Positions 1 through 5,788 of a DNA stretch of 7,510 bases are shown in pieces. Below the pieces are notes generated by a model, which was not told where the DNA came from, ran no database searches, and worked only from the letters and a program-made list of their open reading frames with translations. The position numbers and the translations under genes are program-made. Numbering within the stretch: position 1 is the stretch's first letter; each line of letters starts with the position of its first letter. Origin of the DNA: an uncultured Clostridia bacterium (GTDB lineage Bacteria > Bacillota > Clostridia > Christensenellales > Borkfalkiaceae); NCBI GenBank assembly GCA_946540675.1, contig CAMNIW010000064.1, positions 1-7,510 of the forward strand, written 5' to 3'.

Positions 1-1180
1 TCGGGACGGTTTCCGACGGCGACATTACGGCCTTTCTTATACCCGTTATCCTTTTAGGTCTTAAACCGCAAGGCGGCGCTTCCGTTACGGGAGCGCGTTT
101 TTTTATGCTTTCAAGCGCGTTTCGCACAGTCGAAAAATCTTCTTCCGAATTGTCCGCCGAAAACATAAGGACTACGAAATCGGGATCGCAAAACTCGCAT
201 ATAACGCCGTTTTCTTTGAAAATTTCCGCAAACTCAAACCCCGTATATCCGAAAGATTTCGGCATTATACCGATTTTCAGCGGCTCGTCGCCCGTAAGAG
301 ACAAGCCGAGCGATAACGCCCTTTCCTTTAATCTCTCTACCCTTTGCGCCGCGACGGACAGTTCTTGTCTAAAACTCCCCGCAAGTCTTGCGTTTGCCGC
401 GTCGAGCGACTGCAATATGAGATACGAAGGACTTGTCGACCCGAAAAGCGAGAGCGCTTCTCTCGCGTTGTCCGCTAAAAACGCGGGAGCCGACGGAGAT
501 ATATGCATATACGCTCCGCCCGTTATGACAGGCAAAGTCTTATGCGCCGAATCCGCGCACATATCCGCTCCGAGATCTATCGGATGCGCGCTTTTTTCCA
601 AAAACTTCAAATACGCCCCGTGGGCGTTGTCGACTATGAGCAATACGCCCTTTTTCTTACACAAATCGGCTATTCCCTTTATATCTACGGTGTTTCCGAG
701 ATAGTCGGGCGAAGTGAGATAAACCGCGCAAGGCTCGCGCTCCAAAAGCGGCTCCGCGTCCTTTGCGGTTATCGGACAAGAAAGATACGATCCGCCGTTT
801 TCGGGATATATCCACTCGATCTCGAAGTCCAGAAGAGCCGCCGCTCCGAAAAACGACTTATGGGCGTTTCTTCCCGCGAGAACGAGCGGTTTTTTACCCG
901 AGACCGCCGCGTATTTCACCGCGAGATAAAGCATTGCGCGTATTGCGAGCGACGAGCCTTCCGCGGAATAGAACGTTTTTGCGCCGAAAAGCCTGCCCGC
1001 GTTTTTTTCGCTTTCGGCAATTATGCCGTCCGCTTCGTATAAACTGTCCGCGCCGTCGATCTCGGTAATATCGAAAGGCTCGTATCCGAGAAAGGGTTTT
1101 CCCTTATGCCCCGGCATATGCGCCCTTATATTGCCGCTTTCGGCGTATTTGCGAACGAAATCAACTATCGGCGTTTTCAT
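1..1180 (-). CDS. Orn/Lys/Arg decarboxylase-family PLP enzyme (3' end outside window)
   Basis: I translated this by hand from ATG at 1180 to the window edge (393 codons, no stop). It is a fold-type I PLP enzyme of the Orn/Lys/Arg decarboxylase family (SpeA/YaaO-like), expected to decarboxylate a basic amino acid to a polyamine precursor in the cytosol. Visible motifs are the N-terminal RAHMPGHKGK (residues 19-28), typical of the short Gram-positive members; the RNAHKS segment (104-109); VDNAHG (183-188), whose Asp should bind the pyridine nitrogen; and SAHKTLP (211-217), where K214 should form the PLP Schiff base. The last visible residues (RKAVMSPSETVP) resemble the start of the C-terminal domain, so roughly 80-100 residues may be missing. 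The start overlaps the end of scfB by 20 bases in another frame and is preceded by a GGAAG about 5 nt away, suggesting translational coupling. In many Firmicutes this gene precedes tmk and holB; those would lie beyond the edge. Family is secure; substrate is not. Confidence 0.9.
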   Translation of the reverse strand, partial: MKTPIVDFVRKYAESGNIRAHMPGHKGKPFLGYEPFDITEIDGADSLYEADGIIAESEKNAGRLFGAKTFYSAEGSSLAIRAMLYLAVKYAAVSGKKPLVLAGRNAHKSFFGAAALLDFEIEWIYPENGGSYLSCPITAKDAEPLLEREPCAVYLTSPDYLGNTVDIKGIADLCKKKGVLLIVDNAHGAYLKFLEKSAHPIDLGADMCADSAHKTLPVITGGAYMHISPSAPAFLADNAREALSLFGSTSPSYLILQSLDAANARLAGSFRQELSVAAQRVERLKERALSLGLSLTGDEPLKIGIMPKSFGYTGFEFAEIFKENGVICEFCDPDFVVLMFSADNSEEDFSTVRNALESIKKRAPVTEAPPCGLRPKRITGIRKAVMSPSETVP

Positions 1181-2561
1181 CTTCGCTTCCGAGAGTTCTC
1201 GCGACGGCTACCGCTATCGCGCACTCCATTCTTTTTCTGAAAAGGTCGCACCCGTATTTGTATACGCCCTTAACCGACCCCGTCGCGTGGTACGCGTTCG
1301 CCGCGCAACCGCCCGAACAGTAAAGTCTTGCCCAGCAGTCCTTACATTCTTCTCTCGCATACACGTTGCACGCCTTGAATTCTTCCCGAACCGCCGTATT
1401 TGTCACGCCTTCGAAAACGCTTCCGAGCCTGAATTTCTCGTCGCCGACGAACTGATGACAGGGATACAGGTCGCCCCAGGGGGTAACCGCCATATATTCC
1501 GTACCCGAACCGCAACCCGATATGCGCTTATATATGCACGGGCCGCCCGTAAGGTCTATCATATAGTGATAAAACGTGAAAGGTCTTCCTTCCTTGTCCC
1601 TTTTCAGCATAAGACGGGCAAGGTCTTCGTACTGCTTCATCACGATCTCTTTGTCTTCTTCGGTAAGGGCGTTTTCGTCGCCGTCTTTCGTTACGACGGG
1701 TTCCATACTGAGTTCGGTAAATCCGAGATCGAGCATTACCTTTATATCTTCCAGAAAATCGGGGTTAGCGTGAGTGAAAGTGCCGCGCATATAGTAGTTT
1801 TTTCCGCCGCGTGCCGTTACGAGTTTTTGAAATTTCGGCACTATCCTTTCCCAACTGCCGTTGCCGGCGTAATCAACGCGGTATCTGTCGTGTATCTCTT
1901 TTCTTCCGTCAAGACTCAATACGACGTTGCTCATCTCTTTGTTCGCAAAGTCTATAACGTCGTCGTCTATGAGCATTCCGTTGGTGGTCAGCGTAAAGCG
2001 GAAGTTCTTGCCTTTCTCCTTTTCGATCGAACGGGCGTAGGCGACAAGGCGTTTTACCACGTCGAAATTCATAAGCGGTTCGCCGCCGAAAAAGTCGACT
2101 TCGAGATTTTTTCTTCCGCCCGAATTTTCGACCAGAAAATCGAGAGCGCGCTTGCCGACTTCGTAACTCATGACGGCGCGCTCGCCGTTATACTTCCCCT
2201 GACTTGCAAAACAGTATTCGCAATTCAAGTTGCAGGTGTGCGCGACGTGCAGACAAAGAGCCTTTACGACGCCCGCCGTCTTGTCTTTGAGTTTTCCCGC
2301 CATACCCGAAAAAGTATCGGGAGAAAACAGTTTTCCCGACTTTTTGAGTTCTTCGATCTGGTCGTAGCATTCTTCTACGTCTTTTTCGGTTACGTCGGCG
2401 TTTTCCGCGTATTTTCCGGTAACGGCGGATATGACGGTTTGTCTGTCGTTATCTTCATACAAGCCGATTACGTCGTACGCGACGTCGTCCACTACGTGCA
2501 CGCTGCCCGAACAAACGTCCAACACTATGTTGTTTTTGTCGAATTTATATCTGTGTATCAT
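1161..2561 (-). CDS. scfB: SCIFF peptide maturase, radical SAM/SPASM thioether-forming enzyme
   Basis: This 466-aa enzyme should install a thioether cross-link in the SCIFF peptide encoded just upstream (ranthipeptide/sactipeptide-type RiPP maturation, cytosolic). Residues 1-90 match the usual SCIFF-maturase start (MIHRYKF, then SGSVHVVDDVAYDVI) and probably form the PqqD-like RiPP recognition element that binds the leader. The radical SAM cluster motif CNLNCEYC supplies C110, C114 and C117, followed by FFGGEPL (157-163), the SAM-binding GGE-type motif. The C-terminal SPASM/auxiliary iron-sulfur region has C342, C350, C368, C398, C406, C409, C415, C419 and C438, including CHQFVG and CSGGCAANAY. 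The length is normal for the family (compare CteB and Tte1186). The start is fixed by homology at the N-terminus although the Shine-Dalgarno is poor: the only candidate, AGGCGG, sits about 12 nt upstream inside a hairpin. The gene follows scfA by 48 nt and overlaps the decarboxylase downstream. Identification is very secure because the adjacent peptide matches too. Confidence 0.96.
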   Translation of the reverse strand: MIHRYKFDKNNIVLDVCSGSVHVVDDVAYDVIGLYEDNDRQTVISAVTGKYAENADVTEKDVEECYDQIEELKKSGKLFSPDTFSGMAGKLKDKTAGVVKALCLHVAHTCNLNCEYCFASQGKYNGERAVMSYEVGKRALDFLVENSGGRKNLEVDFFGGEPLMNFDVVKRLVAYARSIEKEKGKNFRFTLTTNGMLIDDDVIDFANKEMSNVVLSLDGRKEIHDRYRVDYAGNGSWERIVPKFQKLVTARGGKNYYMRGTFTHANPDFLEDIKVMLDLGFTELSMEPVVTKDGDENALTEEDKEIVMKQYEDLARLMLKRDKEGRPFTFYHYMIDLTGGPCIYKRISGCGSGTEYMAVTPWGDLYPCHQFVGDEKFRLGSVFEGVTNTAVREEFKACNVYAREECKDCWARLYCSGGCAANAYHATGSVKGVYKYGCDLFRKRMECAIAVAVARTLGSEDENADS

Positions 2562-2564
2562 AAT

Positions 2565-2593
2565 AAAAAAATACCGCCTAACTTCGCAGGCGG
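2565..2593 (-). terminator. Stem-loop with U-run between scfA and scfB (putative partial terminator)
   Basis: Read on the minus strand, CCGCCT (2593-2588), loop GCGAAGTT and AGGCGG (2579-2574) form a 6-bp GC-rich stem. It is followed by TA and seven consecutive T (2571-2565), three bases before the scfB start codon. It has the form of a short intrinsic terminator. Its 3' arm, AGGCGG, is also the only Shine-Dalgarno-like sequence ahead of scfB, so the stem could hide the ribosome site as well. Either effect would give more peptide than maturase. The stem is short, so full termination is unlikely. That it acts in vivo is inference. Confidence 0.55.
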
Positions 2594-2609
2594 AAATTTT
2601 TAATAAAAA

Positions 2610-2762
2610 TCAATCGTTTTCTTTTTCGTTCTCACACTTTTGATTTGCGATTCCGCAACTGGTCTTGCAAGCGGACTGACAAGAAGTCTGGCATTCGCCG
2701 CAGCCGCCGTTTACCGCGCTTTCGCAAAGGTTGCGAGTTTCTATGGTCTGGATATGTTTCAT
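2610..2762 (-). CDS. scfA: SCIFF ranthipeptide precursor (six-cysteine peptide)
   Basis: This 50-aa ORF is the RiPP precursor modified by scfB. It opens with MKHIQTIETR, close to the invariant MKHIK start of SCIFF peptides, and carries the hallmark core GGCGECQTSCQSACKTSC (residues 19-36) followed by NQKCEN. The six family cysteines are C21, C24, C28, C32, C36 and C43; there is a seventh, C13, in the leader. From recall, the characterised SCIFF peptide of Tte1186 has its thioether between Cys32 and Thr37. Here position 37 is Gly (SCGIANQ), so that exact side-chain bond cannot form. Length (family about 45), start and the strong GGAGGG ribosome site 7 nt upstream all agree. It has its own near-consensus promoter and sits 48 nt ahead of scfB. 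The peptide's biological role is not settled; a quorum-sensing-like role has been proposed for related ranthipeptides. I see no dedicated exporter or protease within this window. Confidence 0.96.
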   Translation of the reverse strand: MKHIQTIETRNLCESAVNGGCGECQTSCQSACKTSCGIANQKCENEKEND

Positions 2763-2769
2763 ATAAGTG

Positions 2770-2775
2770 CCCTCC
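2770..2775 (-). promoter_or_regulatory. Ribosome binding site of scfA
   Basis: GGAGGG on the minus strand, 7 nt before the scfA ATG. It is the strongest Shine-Dalgarno in the SCIFF unit, in contrast to the poor and sequestered one of scfB, and it confirms the start of this very small gene. Confidence 0.85.
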
Positions 2776-2798
2776 GTTCGGTTTTATATTACTTTTTT

Positions 2799-2827
2799 AT
2801 TATATCATCAACTTCGGATAAAGTCAA
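2799..2827 (-). promoter_or_regulatory. Sigma-A-type promoter of the SCIFF operon
   Basis: On the minus strand TTGACT (2827-2822) and TATAAT (2804-2799) are separated by exactly 17 nt. This is one mismatch from the housekeeping consensus. Transcription should begin near 2792, giving a leader of about 30 nt that contains the scfA ribosome site. The -35 box lies just past the stop codon of the upstream PLP enzyme gene, so the SCIFF unit does not depend on readthrough. I see no operator-like repeat around it, which suggests steady, high expression. Confidence 0.85.
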
Positions 2828-2835
2828 TGAAAATT

Positions 2836-4116
2836 CTATATTTTTACAAGCCCCGCCCTGACCATTTCGTTGAGCGAAGAAAGTATGCCTATCTTGGCGT
2901 GATACCAGGTAAGTCCGCCCTGGAAATACACGGCGTACGGCTCTCTTATAGGTCCGTCGGCGGAAAGTTCTATCGACGAACCCTGTACGAACGCCCCCGC
3001 CGCCATTATCACTTCGTCGTCGTATCCGGGCATCGCCCACGGTATCGGCGTTACGTAACTGTCCACGGGCGCGGCTTTCTGTATGCCGAGACAAAAGGCT
3101 TCCATACCTTCTTTCGATCCGAGTTCGACCGCCTGAATCACGTCGTGCCGCTCTTCCCGACCTTCGGGAACGACCTTAAAGCCGAGTTTTCCGTATATCT
3201 CCGCCGCAAATATCGCGCCTTTCTCGGCACTCGCGACGACGGTCGGCGCAAGGAAAAAGCCCTGATAAAAACTTTGCATTACACCGAGCGATGCGCCTAC
3301 TTCCTGTCCGAGCCCCGGAGCCGAAAGCCTGTACGCGCACCTGTCTATAAGATCCCGTCTTCCGCATATATAGCCGCCGATGGGGGCAAGTCCTCCGCCC
3401 GGATTTTTGATAAGCGAACCGACGACCATATCCGCGCCGTAATCGGACGGTTCTTTTTCTTCGACGAATTCGCCGTAACAGTTGTCGACCATAACGATTA
3501 CGTCGGGTTTTACCTTCTTTACAAAGGCTATAAGACCGCCTATCTGCTCCGACGAAAACGACGGACGGGTCTGATAACCTTTACTCCTTTGTATGGTCAC
3601 CATTTTCGTCTTTTCGGTTATCGCCTTTTTTATGCCGTCGTAATCGAAAGAGCCGTCTTTCAAAAGGTCTACCTGCGAATAACTCACGCCGTATTCTTTA
3701 AGCGAACACTTTGACGGGCGTATGCCGATGACTTCTTCGAGAGTATCGTAAGGCTTGCCGACGGGAGATAAAAGTTCGTCTCCGGGAAGAAGGTTTGCCG
3801 ACAGCGCGACGGTCAAAGCGTGCGTTCCGCATACTATTTGCGGACGGACGAGCGCCGCTTCTGTGCGGAATACGTCGGCGTAGACTTTTTCTATCTTGTC
3901 CCTGCCGAGATCATTGTATCCGTAGCCGTTGCTCGCGTAAAAACACGCCGCGTCGACCTTGTTTTTGCGCATGGCGGCGAGAACTTTGCATTGATTGTAT
4001 TCGGCTATCGCGTCGATTTTTTCAAATCGCTCTTTAAGACCTTCGAGAACGGTTTCTCCGAAGTCGTATACTTCATCCGATATGCCGAGTTGTCTGTAAG
4101 TATCGTGAAGATCCAT
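2836..4116 (-). CDS. Methionine gamma-lyase/'aluminium resistance' family PLP enzyme (YnbB-like)
   Basis: A 426-aa cytosolic fold-type I PLP enzyme of the Met_gamma_lyase family (PF06838), formerly named aluminium resistance protein. Members are presumed to be C-S lyases acting on sulfur amino acids, but the physiological substrate is poorly established. Visible family features are ASNGYGYNDLGRD (residues 61-73), RPQIVCGTHAL (91-101), the VMVDNCYGEF segment (209-218) whose D211 should hold the PLP nitrogen, and GSLIKNPGGGLAP (233-245) with K237 as the likely Schiff-base lysine. The C-terminal half is complete (HDVIQAV, REPYAVYFQGGLTW). I chose ATG at 4116 because it gives the normal family length, has GGAGAG 9 nt upstream and follows a good promoter. 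Starts farther upstream would add about 90 residues of low-similarity sequence and overlap the ATPase gene. It is flanked by its own promoter and by the SCIFF promoter, so it looks monocistronic. Family is secure; reaction is uncertain. Confidence 0.92.
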   Translation of the reverse strand: MDLHDTYRQLGISDEVYDFGETVLEGLKERFEKIDAIAEYNQCKVLAAMRKNKVDAACFYASNGYGYNDLGRDKIEKVYADVFRTEAALVRPQIVCGTHALTVALSANLLPGDELLSPVGKPYDTLEEVIGIRPSKCSLKEYGVSYSQVDLLKDGSFDYDGIKKAITEKTKMVTIQRSKGYQTRPSFSSEQIGGLIAFVKKVKPDVIVMVDNCYGEFVEEKEPSDYGADMVVGSLIKNPGGGLAPIGGYICGRRDLIDRCAYRLSAPGLGQEVGASLGVMQSFYQGFFLAPTVVASAEKGAIFAAEIYGKLGFKVVPEGREERHDVIQAVELGSKEGMEAFCLGIQKAAPVDSYVTPIPWAMPGYDDEVIMAAGAFVQGSSIELSADGPIREPYAVYFQGGLTWYHAKIGILSSLNEMVRAGLVKI

Positions 4117-4125
4117 AATTTTAAT

Positions 4126-4131
4126 CTCTCC
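4126..4131 (-). promoter_or_regulatory. Ribosome binding site that fixes the start of the methionine gamma-lyase-family gene
   Basis: GGAGAG on the minus strand, 9 nt before ATG 4116. It supports the short start over in-frame codons farther upstream, which would run back through the terminator and into the ATPase gene. Confidence 0.75.
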
Positions 4132-4137
4132 ACTGCA

Positions 4138-4166
4138 ATTATAGCATTTCAGTCGCTTTTTTGCAA
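4138..4166 (-). promoter_or_regulatory. Extended -10 promoter of the methionine gamma-lyase-family gene
   Basis: On the minus strand TGCTATAAT gives a perfect -10 box (4143-4138) with an extended TGn element. A weaker -35-like TTGCAA (4166-4161) lies 17 nt upstream. The -35 begins directly after the terminator of the ABC operon. The expected start near 4131 would give a very short leader that begins about at the Shine-Dalgarno. Confidence 0.72.
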
Positions 4167-4195
4167 CGAAAACGCCCGATCTGTCGGGCGTTTCG
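4167..4195 (-). terminator. Intrinsic terminator of the lysine-type ABC operon
   Basis: On the minus strand AAACGCCCGA, loop CAGA and TCGGGCGTTT form a 10-bp GC-rich stem, extendable by two outer pairs around one bulged base. The stem ends in a short TTTT followed by CGTT. It begins one base past the ATPase stop codon (TGA, 4198-4196), as expected for the operon end. The U-tract is short, so some readthrough into the next gene is possible. Confidence 0.78.
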
Positions 4196-4945
4196 TCAAA
4201 TATCTTTGTTGAGAACCCTGTAAAGAAATTCACGAGTTCTCGGATTTTTCGGTTCGTTGAATATGACTTCGGGCGAATCGTCTTCCGCGATGACTCCGTC
4301 GTCCATAAACACCACTCTCGACGAGACGTCTTTGGCGAACTGCATTTCGTGAGTGACGACGAGCATCGTAAGTCCGCTTTCGGCAAGGTTTTTCATTACG
4401 AGAAGGACTTCGCCGACCATCTCGGGATCGAGCGCAGAAGTAGGCTCGTCGAAAAGTATGACTTCGCAATTCATCGACAAACTTCTCGCTATCGCGACCC
4501 TTTGCTTTTGTCCGCCCGAAAGTTGCCGCGGTTTTGCGTTGACAAACTCGGACATACCGACCTTTTCGAGATATTCGAGAGCGACGTCTTTCGCTTCTTG
4601 CGCGCTTCGTTTAAGCACCTTTTGCTGACCTATCATACAGTTTTTCAGTACGCTCATATTGTTGAAAAGGTTGAACTGCTGAAAGACCATTCCCACTTTC
4701 GTCCTGTAAGAACGGATATCGAAGTTCTTTTCGAGAACGTTGTCTCCGTGATACAGTATCTCGCCGTCCGTGGGCGTTTCAAGGAGATTCAGACACCTTA
4801 AAAGCGTGCTCTTGCCCGAGCCGGAAGCGCCTATTATCGAGACGACTTCTCCCTTGCTTACGGTCATATTTATATCCTTCAACACCTGATGATCGCCGAA
4901 GTTCTTTACGAGATGGTTTATTTCGAATACGGTATCAGTCTGCAC
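4196..4945 (-). CDS. Polar amino acid ABC importer, ATP-binding subunit (GlnQ/HisP type)
   Basis: A 249-aa cytoplasmic ATPase that powers the importer encoded with the two genes upstream. All nucleotide-binding motifs are intact: Walker A GASGSGKST (residues 39-47), Q-loop GMVFQQFNLF (85-94), ABC signature LSGGQ (142-146), Walker B VILFDE (162-167) with the following PTSALD, and the switch histidine in VVTHEM (H199). Length is typical of the GlnQ/HisP/ArtM group. The start codon is GTG at 4945, not ATG. It overlaps the permease end by 11 bases and is preceded by a purine run (GGGGGGAAG) that is only a modest Shine-Dalgarno, so translational coupling to the permease is likely. The next in-frame Met is deep in the fold. 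The lysine riboswitch ahead of the operon points to L-lysine; sequence alone gives only 'polar amino acid'. A terminator follows the stop codon. Confidence 0.96.
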   Translation of the reverse strand: MQTDTVFEINHLVKNFGDHQVLKDINMTVSKGEVVSIIGASGSGKSTLLRCLNLLETPTDGEILYHGDNVLEKNFDIRSYRTKVGMVFQQFNLFNNMSVLKNCMIGQQKVLKRSAQEAKDVALEYLEKVGMSEFVNAKPRQLSGGQKQRVAIARSLSMNCEVILFDEPTSALDPEMVGEVLLVMKNLAESGLTMLVVTHEMQFAKDVSSRVVFMDDGVIAEDDSPEVIFNEPKNPRTREFLYRVLNKDI

Positions 4946-5711
4946 GACGCTCTTCCCCCCTTACGTGTATTTCGGCTTTCGGATCGGACTGCGAACCCAT
5001 TATCGTATAGTTGCTTTTTCCTTCCAGCAATTTCTCGGCAAGGCGCAAAAGTCTGGTTATGGTGAAAGTCAAGATAAAATACATTACGCAAATTATCGCG
5101 TACGTTGCGAATATTTCGTACGTCATCTTCGAAAGTACCGTCGCCTGATAAAAGAGTTCCGCCACGCCTATGACGTTGAGAACCGACGTATCCTTTATGT
5201 TTATGACGAACTCGTTGGAAATAGACGGCAGAATATTGCGGAGCACCTGCGGTATAACGACGTGCACCATCGTCTGAAAATGGTTCATACCGATAGACTG
5301 AGCCGCTTCGAACTGACCTTTGTCGATAGAGATTATTCCGCCCCTTACTATTTCCGCCATATACGCGCCCGTATTTATGGACACTATGAATATTGCCGAC
5401 GGGATAAGTGGAAGAGTTTTTCCGCCGGCGGCGAAAGCGTAGCCCCAGTATATTACCATTGCCTGTACCATCATCGGCGTTCCGCGGAAAACTTCTACGT
5501 ATGCCGACAATATGAAGTTGAGTATCTTGCGGAGAAAGGCAACAAACTTGTTGCGAGACTTGGGAATAGTGCGTATTACGCCTATGATAAGACCTATGAT
5601 AAGACCTATCACCGTCGAAACGAGCGCTATTAAAAGAGTATTCCCTACCCCCAGAAACAATTGTTTAGCGCCTATCCGCCAGACTTTTGACATCGATTCG
5701 AAAAATGACAT
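4935..5711 (-). CDS. Polar amino acid ABC importer, permease subunit (HisM/GlnP type)
   Basis: A 258-aa inner membrane permease of the His/Glu/Gln/Arg ABC family. It carries the usual FRGTP segment (residues 75-79) and the cytoplasmic EAA loop that docks the ATPase (EAAQSIGM...VIPQVLRNILP, about 135-162). Hydrophobic stretches at roughly 17-46, 61-96, 102-122, 165-190 and 196-222 suggest about five helices. Only one permease gene is present, so a homodimer is expected. ATG 5711 has an AAGGAA ribosome site at good spacing. A long hairpin lies between this gene and the binding protein gene upstream, and the C-terminus overlaps the ATPase start by 11 bases. The first helix contains a short tandem repeat (GLIIGLIIG), also visible as an exact 12-bp DNA repeat. 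The lysine riboswitch upstream suggests L-lysine as the substrate. Confidence 0.95.
   Translation of the reverse strand: MSFFESMSKVWRIGAKQLFLGVGNTLLIALVSTVIGLIIGLIIGVIRTIPKSRNKFVAFLRKILNFILSAYVEVFRGTPMMVQAMVIYWGYAFAAGGKTLPLIPSAIFIVSINTGAYMAEIVRGGIISIDKGQFEAAQSIGMNHFQTMVHVVIPQVLRNILPSISNEFVINIKDTSVLNVIGVAELFYQATVLSKMTYEIFATYAIICVMYFILTFTITRLLRLAEKLLEGKSNYTIMGSQSDPKAEIHVRGEERRAD
5581..5610. repeat. 12-bp tandem repeat inside the permease gene
   Basis: The unit cctatgataaga occurs twice exactly (5581-5592, 5593-5604), followed by a 5-base partial third copy. It is in frame and encodes a repeating four-residue hydrophobic pattern (I-G-L-I) in the first membrane helix. A gain or loss of one unit would keep the frame. 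Confidence 0.85.
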
Positions 5712-5730
5712 TATCGTTCCTTTTTACATA

Positions 5731-5764
5731 CGTTTTGCGCGCCGACCGTTCGGCACGCAAAACG
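5731..5764 (-). other. Intercistronic hairpin between binding protein and permease genes
   Basis: On the minus strand, CGTTTTGCGTGCCGA (5764-5750), loop ACGG and TCGGCGCGCAAAACG (5745-5731) form a 15-bp stem. The only non-Watson-Crick position is U-G in minus-strand RNA but C-A in plus-strand RNA, which argues that the structure works in the operon mRNA. No U-tract follows it on the minus strand, so it is not a standard terminator. Such hairpins after binding-protein genes commonly protect the upstream mRNA and raise binding protein over permease. That role here is inference. Confidence 0.75.
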
Positions 5765-5788
5765 AGACTTCGTTGATTTTTTGTTGTG

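Noticed and set aside
105..1068. Three overlapping plus-strand open frames opposite the decarboxylase-family gene
   Set aside because: They are reverse-strand shadows of a frame with intact PLP motifs; compositions are low-complexity and no domain is visible.
1023..2603. Long plus-strand open frame (526 codons) opposite scfB
   Set aside because: It lies exactly antisense to a gene with all radical SAM and SPASM motifs, is rich in Arg, Phe and Val runs typical of reversed codons, and matches no family I know.
2767..3714. Plus-strand open frame of 315 codons opposite the PLP enzyme
   Set aside because: Antisense shadow; rich in Arg, Tyr and Phe with no domain, and the minus-strand frame is clearly the gene.
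4117..4386. N-terminal extension of 90 residues on the methionine gamma-lyase-family protein
   Set aside because: It would run back through the promoter and terminator and into the ATPase gene; its sequence lacks any family similarity, while ATG 4116 has a good ribosome site and gives the normal length.
5731..5786. Plus-strand intrinsic terminator formed by the intercistronic hairpin and a later T-run
   Set aside because: The T-run begins about 10 bases past the stem, the stem has a C-A mismatch in plus-strand RNA, and no plus-strand gene needs it.
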